Below, in pieces: positions 1 through 6,505 of a stretch of 7,412 nt of DNA; positions within the stretch are counted from its first letter, which is position 1; each line of letters starts with the position of its first letter. Below the pieces are notes generated by a model. It was given only the letters and a program-made list of their open reading frames with translations, had not been told where the DNA came from and did no database searches. Both the position numbers and the translations under genes were made by a program. Origin of the DNA: Bacillota bacterium (lineage in GTDB: Bacteria > Bacillota > Limnochordia > Darwinibacteriales > Darwinibacteriaceae); assembly GCA_012799115.1 (NCBI GenBank), contig JAAZLY010000036.1, positions 1 to 7,412 on the forward strand, given 5' to 3'.

Positions 1-1
1 C

Positions 2-385
2 GCCTCTGGGGGAGAATTGTCCCGAGTCATGCTGGCGGTGAAAGCGATCTTGATCGAGACGGAGCAAACTCCCACGGTCATTTTCGACGAAATCGATGCT
101 GGGATTGGTGGCCGGACTGCCGTTAACCTAGGCCAGAAGTTACAGGTATTGAGTGAAGTTCGCCAGGTGCTCTGCGTAACGCACCTACCAGTCGTGGCGA
201 GCTTTGGCAGACATCATTACTCTGTTCAGAAGGAAACCTCCAAGGGACAGCGCACTACAGTTAGCGTAAACTTACTCACACCAGAAGAACGGGTTGAGGA
301 ACTAAGCCGCATGTTAGGGGGATCTGCTGAGGAAGTGGTGACCATTGAGCATGCTCGAGAGCTTCTGAAGAAGACCCAATCATGA
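2..385 (+). CDS. recN: DNA repair ATPase RecN, C-terminal fragment
   Basis: This is the C-terminal 127 codons of RecN, an SMC-like ATPase of the cytoplasm that acts early in double-strand break repair and recombination. The frame is open from base 2, so the gene begins upstream of the window and an ATG or TTG here is not its start. The visible part holds the ABC signature (ASGGELSRVMLA, bases 2-37), the Walker B and D-loop segment (VIFDEIDAGIGG, bases 77-112) and the H-loop histidine in VTHLPVVA (His codon 182-184), in the order and spacing expected of the RecN C-terminal head. The Walker A half and coiled coil lie outside. It ends in TGA at 383-385. In Bacillota recN commonly sits directly before spoIVB, as it does here, which supports both calls. 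Nothing looks damaged in the visible part. Confidence 0.95.
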   Translation, partial: ASGGELSRVMLAVKAILIETEQTPTVIFDEIDAGIGGRTAVNLGQKLQVLSEVRQVLCVTHLPVVASFGRHHYSVQKETSKGQRTTVSVNLLTPEERVEELSRMLGGSAEEVVTIEHARELLKKTQS

Positions 386-477
386 GGGTAACCCCCTCTT
401 CTGCCAGCTAGTTCCTTCAATATAGGACAGGTGCACTGGGCAACCTACACCCATGAACGAAATGTGAGGGGGTAGGT
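384..477 (+). promoter_or_regulatory. recN-spoIVB gap with RNA pairing that could mask the spoIVB Shine-Dalgarno
   Basis: The gap between recN and spoIVB holds two competing pairings over the same spoIVB ribosome site (GAGGGGGT, 466-473). First, ACCTAC (443-448) pairs perfectly with GTAGGT (472-477), and CCC (450-452) with GGG (468-470), across an A-G mismatch, giving a hairpin with a 15-nt loop. Second, ACCCCCTC (391-398) is an exact 8-nt complement of GAGGGGGT. A small GAGGG/CCCTC stem (384-398) also overlaps the recN stop and has only a weak T stretch after it, so it is a poor terminator. The pairings are seen; any regulatory effect is inference. I see no convincing sigma-F or sigma-G promoter here, although spoIVB in Bacillus subtilis is made in the forespore under those factors. 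Confidence 0.3.
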
Positions 478-483
478 AGCTTT

Positions 484-1914
484 GTGAGGAAGGTCTTGCT
501 CCGATTGGGGCTGACACTTTTTTTCGTCGCTTTCTTAATCTTGGCCACAGCACCATACTGGGTTTCTGCTGTGGGGATTCCAAGTGAGCTAAGGGTATTT
601 CCTGGGATGGAACTAGGACTTGATCTCAAACCGCCCTTAAGGGTTCTGGATCAGGCGGGACTAGAGGTACATGGATTTTTTGATACCGAGAACCTGGGAA
701 CCAGTGTCTACAGGGTAAACTTGTTTGGTTGGTTACCATTAACAGAAGTAATCGTTGATGTGGTTCCCCTAGTTCGGGTCTTTCCAGGGGGCCAGTCCAT
801 TGGAGTTCTACTCAGTGCAGACGGATTGATGATCGCGGACTTAGGTGGGGTTACAGATATGGATGGAGTAGAGCGCTTCCCAGCTCGGGATGCAGGGGTA
901 CAGCCCGGTGACGTACTTCTGTCCGTGGAAGGCCATCCATTGCGCCGACCAGAACAGGTGAGCCAACTGATCAACTCCCTTGCTCAACACAAGAGGGTCT
1001 TGGAGCTCGTGGTCCGACGCAGTGACCGAACGCTGACACTAGAGATCGAACCGGTCCTATCCCGCCCACTGGGACAACAAGCCGCGTCGTATCGAATAGG
1101 AGTGTACTTGGAGGATCCAGCTGCTGGTGTGGGGACCATGAGCTTTTATGACAGTGATACAGGGCGTTTTGGAGCTCTAGGACATACGGTAACAGACAGC
1201 CGGGGACGACCGCTCACGATCTCCAAAGGAAGCATCGTAGAGGCTACCATTGATGGGATTCGTTATGGCAGCAGAGGTAGTCCTGGAGAGAAGGTGGGGT
1301 TTTTCCACGGAGAACAGGACGTGATTGGTATTATCGATTCTAATACCAGTTTTGGGATTTTCGGTAGACTCGAAGAGATTCCCCGCAGTGCATTTGCAGA
1401 ACCTGTACCTGTAGCGTTTGCCCATCAAGTAAAACTTGGGCCCGCAGAGATCTATACTGTCTTACAGGGAAACCAGATTGAACGTTTTTCGGTGGAGATC
1501 GTTAAGGTTGTGAATCAAACGAGGCCCGGAGAAAAGGGTCTTGTCATTGAGGTAACCGATGAGCGGCTGCTCCGGGAGACAGGTGGAATTGTGCAAGGGA
1601 TGTCTGGAAGTCCCATATTACAAAATGGCATGTTGGTCGGGGCTGTAACGCATGTTTTTGTCAATAATCCCACAAAAGGATATGGAAGCTTTGCCGAGTG
1701 GATGGTCTATGAGGCCGGTCTGGGGCAGGTTAACGAAATTCCCGCGAAACAATCAGTTTCGTGGGAAGGTTTTTTTTTGCCCATAGAGAAAGAACCTATT
1801 ATGGAGTTGTTGACAAACGTTTATCACATTTTTGCGAGGGTGGGGAGAACAAATGGAAGCAAGAACGCTTGTCTTGGGAGTCATCGGATCCGATGTGCAT
1901 GCAGTTGGCAATAA
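484..1914 (+). CDS. spoIVB: Stage IV sporulation protease SpoIVB (PDZ, S55 family) with an abnormal read-through tail
   Basis: SpoIVB is secreted from the forespore into the space between the two spore membranes, where it cleaves SpoIVFA and so permits pro-sigma-K processing in the mother cell. The GTG start at 484 follows GAGGGGG (466-472). Residues about 5-31 form a hydrophobic signal or anchor. A PDZ-like domain spans roughly 100-190 (ARDAGVQPGDVLLSVEG). The protease domain has His234 in GALGH, Asp359 in EVTD and Ser374 in GMSGSPI. The Asp-to-Ser distance of 15 equals that of the B. subtilis triad (His236, Asp363, Ser378). Family similarity ends near FAEWMVYEAGL (residue 413), close to the usual length of about 425. 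The frame then has no stop and continues about 63 codons, through a terminator and 62 bp into glmS, so the tail is probably not native protein. A one-base error in GGGG (1722-1725) would explain it. The core assignment is firm. Confidence 0.93.
   Translation: MRKVLLRLGLTLFFVAFLILATAPYWVSAVGIPSELRVFPGMELGLDLKPPLRVLDQAGLEVHGFFDTENLGTSVYRVNLFGWLPLTEVIVDVVPLVRVFPGGQSIGVLLSADGLMIADLGGVTDMDGVERFPARDAGVQPGDVLLSVEGHPLRRPEQVSQLINSLAQHKRVLELVVRRSDRTLTLEIEPVLSRPLGQQAASYRIGVYLEDPAAGVGTMSFYDSDTGRFGALGHTVTDSRGRPLTISKGSIVEATIDGIRYGSRGSPGEKVGFFHGEQDVIGIIDSNTSFGIFGRLEEIPRSAFAEPVPVAFAHQVKLGPAEIYTVLQGNQIERFSVEIVKVVNQTRPGEKGLVIEVTDERLLRETGGIVQGMSGSPILQNGMLVGAVTHVFVNNPTKGYGSFAEWMVYEAGLGQVNEIPAKQSVSWEGFFLPIEKEPIMELLTNVYHIFARVGRTNGSKNACLGSHRIRCACSWQ
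1739..1778 (+). terminator. Strong intrinsic terminator after spoIVB
   Basis: A 12-pair stem is formed by TTCCCGCGAAAC (1739-1750) and GTTTCGTGGGAA (1756-1767), with one G-U pair, a 5-nt loop AATCA, then GG and nine T (1770-1778). The opposite strand has no long T run after the stem, so it acts on rightward transcription. It should end the recN-spoIVB transcript before the glm operon. It lies inside the open frame that extends spoIVB, so ribosomes reading that frame would run over the hairpin. Confidence 0.93.
1797..1802 (+). promoter_or_regulatory. Possible -10 box for the glm operon
   Basis: TATTAT matches the sigma-A -10 consensus at five of six positions and lies after the terminator and before the operator-like palindrome. 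The region 17 bp upstream (TTTTTG, 1774-1779, the end of the terminator T run) is a poor -35. An operon cut off by a strong terminator needs its own promoter in 1779-1852, and this is the best candidate I see. It is weakly supported by sequence alone. Confidence 0.3.
1811..1826 (+). promoter_or_regulatory. 16-bp near-palindromic operator candidate upstream of glmS
   Basis: TGACAAACGTTTATCA reads the same on both strands at 14 of 16 positions (only the C-A pair at positions 4 and 13 breaks symmetry) and is centred on AACGTT. A central CG within such a palindrome is typical of LacI-family operators, including CcpA cre sites, although the TG to CA spacing here is two bases longer than a classic cre. 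It lies just after the possible -10 box and before the glmS ribosome site, a position where a bound repressor would block initiation or elongation. The palindrome is seen; the regulator is inference. Confidence 0.45.
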
Positions 1915-2263
1915 GATCCTAGAGATCTCCTTTAAGGAAGCAGGATTTACCGTGGTTAATCTAGGGGTCTTGGTATCACAGAAAGAATTCGTCGAAGCTG
2001 CTTTGGAAACCAACGCTGATGCAATCATGGTGTCGTCCCTCTACGGACATGGAGAGATTGATGTCAGGGGACTACGGGAAGCGTTGATTGAAGCGGGCAT
2101 CGGCGATATTTTAATGTATATCGGTGGATATTTGGTTGTGGGCAGTCAAGAATGGTCGGAAGTGGAGAGTAAGTTTAAACAATTGGGATTTGACCGGGTC
2201 TATCCTCCTAGTACGCTACCAGAGGACTTTATTCCAACCTTGAAGAGCGATCTTGGTATGTAA
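1853..2263 (+). CDS. glmS: Glutamate mutase (methylaspartate mutase) small subunit, B12-binding
   Basis: GlmS (also MutS or MamA) is the sigma subunit of glutamate mutase. It binds adenosylcobalamin and, with GlmE, converts L-glutamate to (2S,3S)-3-methylaspartate. The 136-residue product matches the family length of about 137. The base-off/His-on cobalamin motif DxHxxG is present as DVHAVG with Asp14, His16 and Gly19, the same numbers as in the clostridial enzyme; His16 is the lower cobalt ligand. SSLYGHGE and YIGGYLVVG follow, lining the nucleotide-tail pocket of this Rossmann-like fold. The ATG at 1853 is chosen over a TTG at 1832 because GGGGAG (1842-1847) is 5 nt away and the motif numbering then fits the family. 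Its first 62 bp overlap the odd extension of the spoIVB frame. It is the first gene of the operon; glmL follows after 13 nt. Confidence 0.97.
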   Translation: MEARTLVLGVIGSDVHAVGNKILEISFKEAGFTVVNLGVLVSQKEFVEAALETNADAIMVSSLYGHGEIDVRGLREALIEAGIGDILMYIGGYLVVGSQEWSEVESKFKQLGFDRVYPPSTLPEDFIPTLKSDLGM

Positions 2264-2276
2264 CGGAGGTTTAGTC

Positions 2277-3677
2277 ATGAATGAAGTTATGGTCTTAGTG
2301 GACATAGGGAGCACATTCACGAAAGTAACAGCCGTTGACATGGAGAAACGGGTCGTTCAGTCCCGTTCGGCTGCGCCGACAACGCCTGCTGATGTGAGTG
2401 TTGGCCTGCAAAACGCTCTAGAAGGGCTGAACTTGGCCAAGGGGGTACTGCAGCCTGCACGAGTATTGGCTTGTTCGAGTGCTGCTGGTGGACTTCGGAT
2501 GGTGGCGATTGGTCTAGTTGAAGACCTTACAGCGAAAGCTGCGAAACAAGCAGCTTTAGGGGCAGGGGCTCGCGTGCTGAAAACATTCTCCTTTCAGCTC
2601 ACAGAAGAAGATCGAGAAGAGATTATTTCTCTAAGGCCTGATATCATTCTGTTGGCTGGTGGCACAGACGGTGGCAACACCGAAAACATTCTACATAATG
2701 CCAAGGTACTCGCATCACTACCAGAGCCCGTCCCAGTAGTTATTGCAGGCAATCGTTCGGTGGCCCAGGAGGTTGCACGATGCTTCCCCGAATCGTTCAG
2801 CACATCCATTGCTGCCAATGTTATGCCTCAAATCGGGAAACTTCAGGTTGAACCGGCCAGAGAGGCAATTCGTAGAGTGTTTATGGAGAAAATCATCTAT
2901 GCCAAGGGATTGACCAAGGCCAGCCGTTTGATTAATGGTATCTTCATGCCTACTCCAGCGGCTGTTTTGCGCGCAGGTCAATTGTTGAGCGAAGGCACCG
3001 CAGTGACAAAAGGGTGGGGCGACCTCGTCATTGTTGATGTGGGAGGTGCGACAACGGATGTTCATTCCTTAGGCGATGGCATGCCTACGAAGACAGGAGT
3101 TGTCGTACGAGGACTGCCAGAACCTTATGCAAAGCGGACCGTAGAAGGCGATCTGGGTGTTCGGGTCAGCGTCGTTTCCTTAACGGAGGCGGTGACTGTC
3201 CCCGTGATGGCCGAGGCGACTGGCTGGTCCGAGGAGAGGGTTGAAGAAAGAGTTCGTATGTTAAATGATCAACCTGAAACCCTTCCTACGAATGCCGAGG
3301 AGGTATTCTTTGATCAGATCTTAGGGTATCAGGCAGTGAGACTAGGTGTTGGACGACATGTGGGCAAGCTTTCTGAACTCTATACGCCTTCGGGATTGGT
3401 GTGGATTCAAGATGGTAAGGACCTTTCTAAGGTAAGTAGAGTGATTGGCACTGGTGGAGTGTTGATCAACAGTGATGCTCCACTGACCATGCTTGAGGGG
3501 GCTCAGCAAGCCGAAGTGGCCAGCCTAGAACTTAGGCCCGAAAGCCCGCAGTATTTCTTGGATGGTGACTATATTTTGGCTGCTATGGGATTGTTAGCCC
3601 AGGAGCACCCAGAGACAGCTTTGACTGTCTTGCAGAATTCTCTAGGCGAACACGAGCTTTCAAGGAGGGACATGTAG
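2277..3677 (+). CDS. glmL: Glutamate mutase reactivase GlmL/MutL (ASKHA ATPase)
   Basis: GlmL (MutL) is encoded with glutamate mutase in most organisms that have it. It is considered an ATP-dependent chaperone that restores mutase carrying damaged cobalamin, by analogy with the diol dehydratase reactivases; direct proof is thinner than for the mutase. The protein has the ASKHA sugar-kinase/actin fold signatures: phosphate-1 loop at 7-16 (LVDIGSTFTK), phosphate-2 loop around 254-261 (DVGGATTD) and an adenosine-type glycine motif GTGG at 391-394. The length of 466 residues is near the family value of about 462. ATG 2277 is preferred to the in-frame TTG at 2253, which lies inside glmS, because GGAGG (2265-2269) lies 7 nt upstream of it. 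The gene ends in TAG immediately before the glmE start. No missing motif was noticed. Confidence 0.95.
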   Translation: MNEVMVLVDIGSTFTKVTAVDMEKRVVQSRSAAPTTPADVSVGLQNALEGLNLAKGVLQPARVLACSSAAGGLRMVAIGLVEDLTAKAAKQAALGAGARVLKTFSFQLTEEDREEIISLRPDIILLAGGTDGGNTENILHNAKVLASLPEPVPVVIAGNRSVAQEVARCFPESFSTSIAANVMPQIGKLQVEPAREAIRRVFMEKIIYAKGLTKASRLINGIFMPTPAAVLRAGQLLSEGTAVTKGWGDLVIVDVGGATTDVHSLGDGMPTKTGVVVRGLPEPYAKRTVEGDLGVRVSVVSLTEAVTVPVMAEATGWSEERVEERVRMLNDQPETLPTNAEEVFFDQILGYQAVRLGVGRHVGKLSELYTPSGLVWIQDGKDLSKVSRVIGTGGVLINSDAPLTMLEGAQQAEVASLELRPESPQYFLDGDYILAAMGLLAQEHPETALTVLQNSLGEHELSRRDM

Positions 3678-3680
3678 TTG
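3663..3680 (+). promoter_or_regulatory. Ribosome site that decides the TTG start of glmE
   Basis: AGGAGGG (3663-3669) lies inside the end of glmL, 8 nt before TTG 3678. The glmL stop TAG (3675-3677) touches the TTG directly, with no gap. The first in-frame alternatives downstream would remove conserved N-terminal sequence, and with this start all known active-site residues sit exactly one position from their clostridial numbers. Translation of glmE is therefore probably coupled to that of glmL. Confidence 0.85.
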
Positions 3681-5132
3681 GCGGAAGTTAGACATGACAA
3701 GTTGGATTGGAATGAGTTGCAGGAAGAACGTAAGGCGGTCTTAGCCGGTTGGCCCACAGGTCAGGAAGTAGACTTGGATGACGGAATCCGTTTTCATAAG
3801 GAGCTCCCTAGCGAACTGAACTTCGGTATTCGCCTTCTTCAAGCTAAAGAACAGGGTAGAACCCTCGCCCAGCCTAGAGCGGGCGTGGCTGAACTAAACA
3901 GTCATCAAGAACTCTTGCTCTATCTGCAGGACGAGGGAGGTGCAGACCTACTACCCACAACCATTGACTCTTACACGCGGCAGAACCGCTATGAAGAGGC
4001 CGAAAAGGGTTTGGCAGAGAGCGTATTGGAGGGGCGTTCCCTTCTAAATGGCTTTCCTGCCGTAAACCATGGAGTGGCGAATTGTCGTCGGTTAGTGGAG
4101 TCTCTCTCTGTACCAGTCCAAGTCCGGCATGGTACACCTGATGCCCGTCTTTTGGCTGAGATAACATTGGCTGCAGGTTTTACTGCCTATGAGGGCGGCG
4201 GGATCTCCTATAACATACCCTACGCAAAACGGGTTCCCCTTGAGAAGAGCATTCGTGATTGGCAATACGTCGATCGGCTGGTTGGCTTTTACGAAGAACA
4301 GGGTGTGACCATCAATCGAGAACCCTTCGGTCCTTTAACAGGGACTTTAGTATCACCCTGCATTTCTCATAGTGTAGCAGTGATTGAGGCCATTCTAGCA
4401 GCAAAACAGGGAGTCAAGAACATTACGCTCGGATATGGTCAGTGCGGAAACTTGACCCAGGATGTGGCAGCCCTACAGACACTGACGATCCTAGCCGAAG
4501 AGTATCTCCGTGCAGAGAATCTCACTGATGTGGAGATCACTACAGTCTTCCACCAATGGATGGGCGGTTTCCCCGCTGACGAAGCCAAGGCTTTTGGCGT
4601 TATCTCGTTAGGTGGCATGACGGCTGCCCTTGGCAAAGCTACAAAGGTGATTGTCAAAACAACCCATGAAGCACTGGGCATTCCCACGAAGGAAGCAAAC
4701 GCGCAGGGTATTCGAGCAACCAAACAGGTCTTGAATATGTTATCAGACCAGGTTTATCCTGAGAATCCTCTCTTGGCTGAAGAAAGGGAGGTCATTTTGC
4801 AGGAGACCCGCCTGATCCTAGATAAGACCCTGGAGTTAGGCGAGGGAGATTGGGCCAAAGGTGCCATTCGTGCCTTTGCTGCTGGAGTGATTGACGTACC
4901 TTTTGCACCAAGTTCGTTTAACGCAGGTAGAACCATGCCCGCTCGGGATAACGAGGGAGCAGTTCGTTTCTTATCATGGGGTAATTTACCCTTTACCAAA
5001 GAAATTCAAGACTTCCACCGGGCGAAACTGGCCGAAAGAGGTAGGGCCGAAGACAGAAGTCCGAACTTCCAAATGGTGATCGATGATATTTACGCCATTG
5101 GGCAGGGGAGACTGATTGGACGTCCTCGTTAG
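3678..5132 (+). CDS. glmE: Glutamate mutase catalytic (epsilon) subunit
   Basis: GlmE (MutE, MamB) is the TIM-barrel subunit that holds glutamate and, with cobalamin on GlmS, carries out the radical carbon-skeleton rearrangement to 3-methylaspartate. The 484 residues compare with 483 in Clostridium cochlearium. Every active-site residue I can recall is present, shifted by one: the arginine claw that grips both carboxylates (Arg67 in QPRAG, Arg101 in DSYTRQNRYEEA, Arg150 in VRHGTPD), Glu172 for the substrate amino group, Tyr178 and Tyr182 (EGGGISYNIPY), and Lys327 and Glu331 (KTTHE) near the cofactor ribose. The enzyme is thus expected to be active. The start is TTG, supported by AGGAGGG and by the residue numbering. 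The AtuA-like gene follows after 8 nt. It must pair with GlmS, encoded two genes upstream, to work. Confidence 0.97.
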   Translation: MAEVRHDKLDWNELQEERKAVLAGWPTGQEVDLDDGIRFHKELPSELNFGIRLLQAKEQGRTLAQPRAGVAELNSHQELLLYLQDEGGADLLPTTIDSYTRQNRYEEAEKGLAESVLEGRSLLNGFPAVNHGVANCRRLVESLSVPVQVRHGTPDARLLAEITLAAGFTAYEGGGISYNIPYAKRVPLEKSIRDWQYVDRLVGFYEEQGVTINREPFGPLTGTLVSPCISHSVAVIEAILAAKQGVKNITLGYGQCGNLTQDVAALQTLTILAEEYLRAENLTDVEITTVFHQWMGGFPADEAKAFGVISLGGMTAALGKATKVIVKTTHEALGIPTKEANAQGIRATKQVLNMLSDQVYPENPLLAEEREVILQETRLILDKTLELGEGDWAKGAIRAFAAGVIDVPFAPSSFNAGRTMPARDNEGAVRFLSWGNLPFTKEIQDFHRAKLAERGRAEDRSPNFQMVIDDIYAIGQGRLIGRPR

Positions 5133-5135
5133 GAT

Positions 5136-5152
5136 AGGAGATGATGAGTTTG
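5136..5152 (+). promoter_or_regulatory. Ambiguous translation start of the AtuA-like gene
   Basis: AGGAG (5136-5140) directly abuts ATG 5141, is 3 nt from ATG 5144 and 9 nt from the in-frame TTG 5150. Spacing alone favours TTG 5150, codon preference favours ATG 5144. An earlier AGGATAGG (5131-5138) could serve the ATGs only slightly better. The protein differs by at most three residues, so function is unaffected. Confidence 0.5.
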
Positions 5153-6505
5153 ACTGAACTAAGAGTTTTATCGCCAACTGCGATCTTGGGCTACGGCTTT
5201 CCTCTAGCTTCCTTTCAAGCTGGCTTAGAACGCAATCCCCACGTCATTGCCGTTGATGCCGGCTCCACGGATCCGGGGCCATATTACCTGGGCTCTGGCG
5301 AGTCATTCACCCAACGTTCAGCAGTAAAAAGGGACTTGCGTTATATGATTGATGCAGCTCTCCAACGAAAGATTCCCCTCATTATCGGTACTGCTGGAGG
5401 CAGTGGTGCTAAGCCTCATGTAGATTGGAATCTGGCAATTATTGAGGAGATCTTGGTTGAACTTAAAAAGGAAGCCCAAATCGCAGTCATCTACAGTGAC
5501 ATTGATCGGGACATACTCCTTCAAGAGTTGAAAAATGGAAGAGTGAAACCCCTCGGTCCTGTCGCAGAACTGACTGAAGAGGATATCTTGGCCTCAACGA
5601 ATATTGTTGCCCAGATGGGGCTCGAGCCAATTATGGAAGCCATCGAAAAGGGCGCGGAGATTATCGTAAGTGGTCGCGCCTATGATCCCACAGTCTTCGC
5701 TGCTCTACCTGTCTTGAAGGGCTTTGATATGGCTCTTGCTCTTCACATGGGGAAAATTCTGGAATGCGCAGCCATTGCAGCGAACCCTGGTAGTGGCAGT
5801 GATTGCCTCATGGGTACCATTGGGGCTGATTCCTTTATTCTCGAAACCTTGAACTCTGAGAGGGAATGTACCAGACTATCGGTGGCAGCCCATACCCTCT
5901 ACGAGAAAAGTGATCCCTATTCATTGCCTGGACCAGGGGGAACACTAGACCTTCATGGGACAACCTTTGAACAGCTACCAGGCGGTCGTGTCAGGGTCGC
6001 AGGTACCAAATTCGTGCCAACTGACGGCTATTTCCTGAAGCTCGAAGGAGCAAGTTTGCTGGGTTATCGGACAATCAGCATAGCTGGTGTTCGCGATCCC
6101 ATCATGATTAGCCAAATTGATGAGATCATCGAGCGTGTAAAGGATCGGGTAGCTGACAACTTCCAAGACCTAAAGGATTATCAGCTGCACGTGCATTGCT
6201 ATGGAAAGAACGGTGTTATGGGTGAACTTGAACCGCATCCAGCGCCCGGGCACGAGTTAGGGCTGGTGATTGAGGCTGTGGCCCCGACGCAGGAGATTGC
6301 AGATACCATCTGTAGCTTTGCCCGCTCTACGATGCTTCACTATGGGTATCCAGGTCGCAAAGCGACTGCCGGCAACTTGGCTTTTCCCTATTCGCCTTCC
6401 GACGTGTCTGCAGGAGCAGTCTATAAGTTCAGCATCTATCACCTTCTCCAAGTGGATGATCCTAAGAGCCTATTTCCAGTAAAAATGGGGAGGAGCGGTC
6501 TATGA
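5141..6505 (+). CDS. Acyclic terpene utilization AtuA-like (DUF1446) family protein
   Basis: This 454-residue protein (451-454 depending on the start) belongs to the AtuA-like family formerly called DUF1446, named after a Pseudomonas protein needed for citronellol breakdown. Its reaction here is not known. Conserved-looking blocks are GTAGGSGAKPH (83-93), SGRAYDPT (177-184), ECAAIAANPGSGSDC (208-222, with Cys209 and Cys222) and the C-terminal YGYPGRKATAGN (401-412) with FPYSPSD after it. There is no signal peptide or membrane segment, so it should be cytoplasmic. It lies between glmE and mal, and its stop overlaps the start of the DUF4387 gene (ATGA), pointing to coupled translation and probably a complex. 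I infer a role on an acid or acyl intermediate near mesaconate or citramalate, or in salvage of a side product. The family call is confident; the role is a guess. Confidence 0.85.
   Translation: MMSLTELRVLSPTAILGYGFPLASFQAGLERNPHVIAVDAGSTDPGPYYLGSGESFTQRSAVKRDLRYMIDAALQRKIPLIIGTAGGSGAKPHVDWNLAIIEEILVELKKEAQIAVIYSDIDRDILLQELKNGRVKPLGPVAELTEEDILASTNIVAQMGLEPIMEAIEKGAEIIVSGRAYDPTVFAALPVLKGFDMALALHMGKILECAAIAANPGSGSDCLMGTIGADSFILETLNSERECTRLSVAAHTLYEKSDPYSLPGPGGTLDLHGTTFEQLPGGRVRVAGTKFVPTDGYFLKLEGASLLGYRTISIAGVRDPIMISQIDEIIERVKDRVADNFQDLKDYQLHVHCYGKNGVMGELEPHPAPGHELGLVIEAVAPTQEIADTICSFARSTMLHYGYPGRKATAGNLAFPYSPSDVSAGAVYKFSIYHLLQVDDPKSLFPVKMGRSGL

Noticed and set aside
384..402. GAGGG-TAACC-CCCTC hairpin as a recN terminator
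   Set aside because: The stem is only 5 bp and is followed by TTCTG rather than a T run, so it would not terminate efficiently.
412..428. CAATATAG as a sigma-F/sigma-G type -10 box for spoIVB
   Set aside because: It resembles the -10 only loosely, and no matching -35 element could be found at the right distance.
1810..1815. Perfect TTGACA, a candidate -35 box for glmS
   Set aside because: At 16-18 bp downstream the sequence is TTGCGA/TGCGAG/GCGAGG, which is no -10 box, and this would start transcription inside the start region of glmS. The TTGACA is better explained as part of the palindrome.
1811..1826. Palindrome as an FNR or CRP site
   Set aside because: The TGA and TCA halves are 10 bases apart, whereas FNR/CRP sites need 6.
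1779..1852. Cobalamin riboswitch upstream of the B12-dependent mutase operon
   Set aside because: Only 74 bp separate the terminator and the glmS start, far too short for the roughly 200-nt riboswitch, and no B12-box-like sequence was seen.
1832..1852. Upstream TTG start for glmS adding seven residues
   Set aside because: The extension would place the ribosome site inside the gene and shift the DxHxxG motif off the family numbering.
2718..3065. 115-codon open frame on the minus strand
   Set aside because: It lies wholly opposite glmL, including its phosphate-2 motif, has no clear ribosome site and no recognisable domain. It is a shadow of the coding strand.
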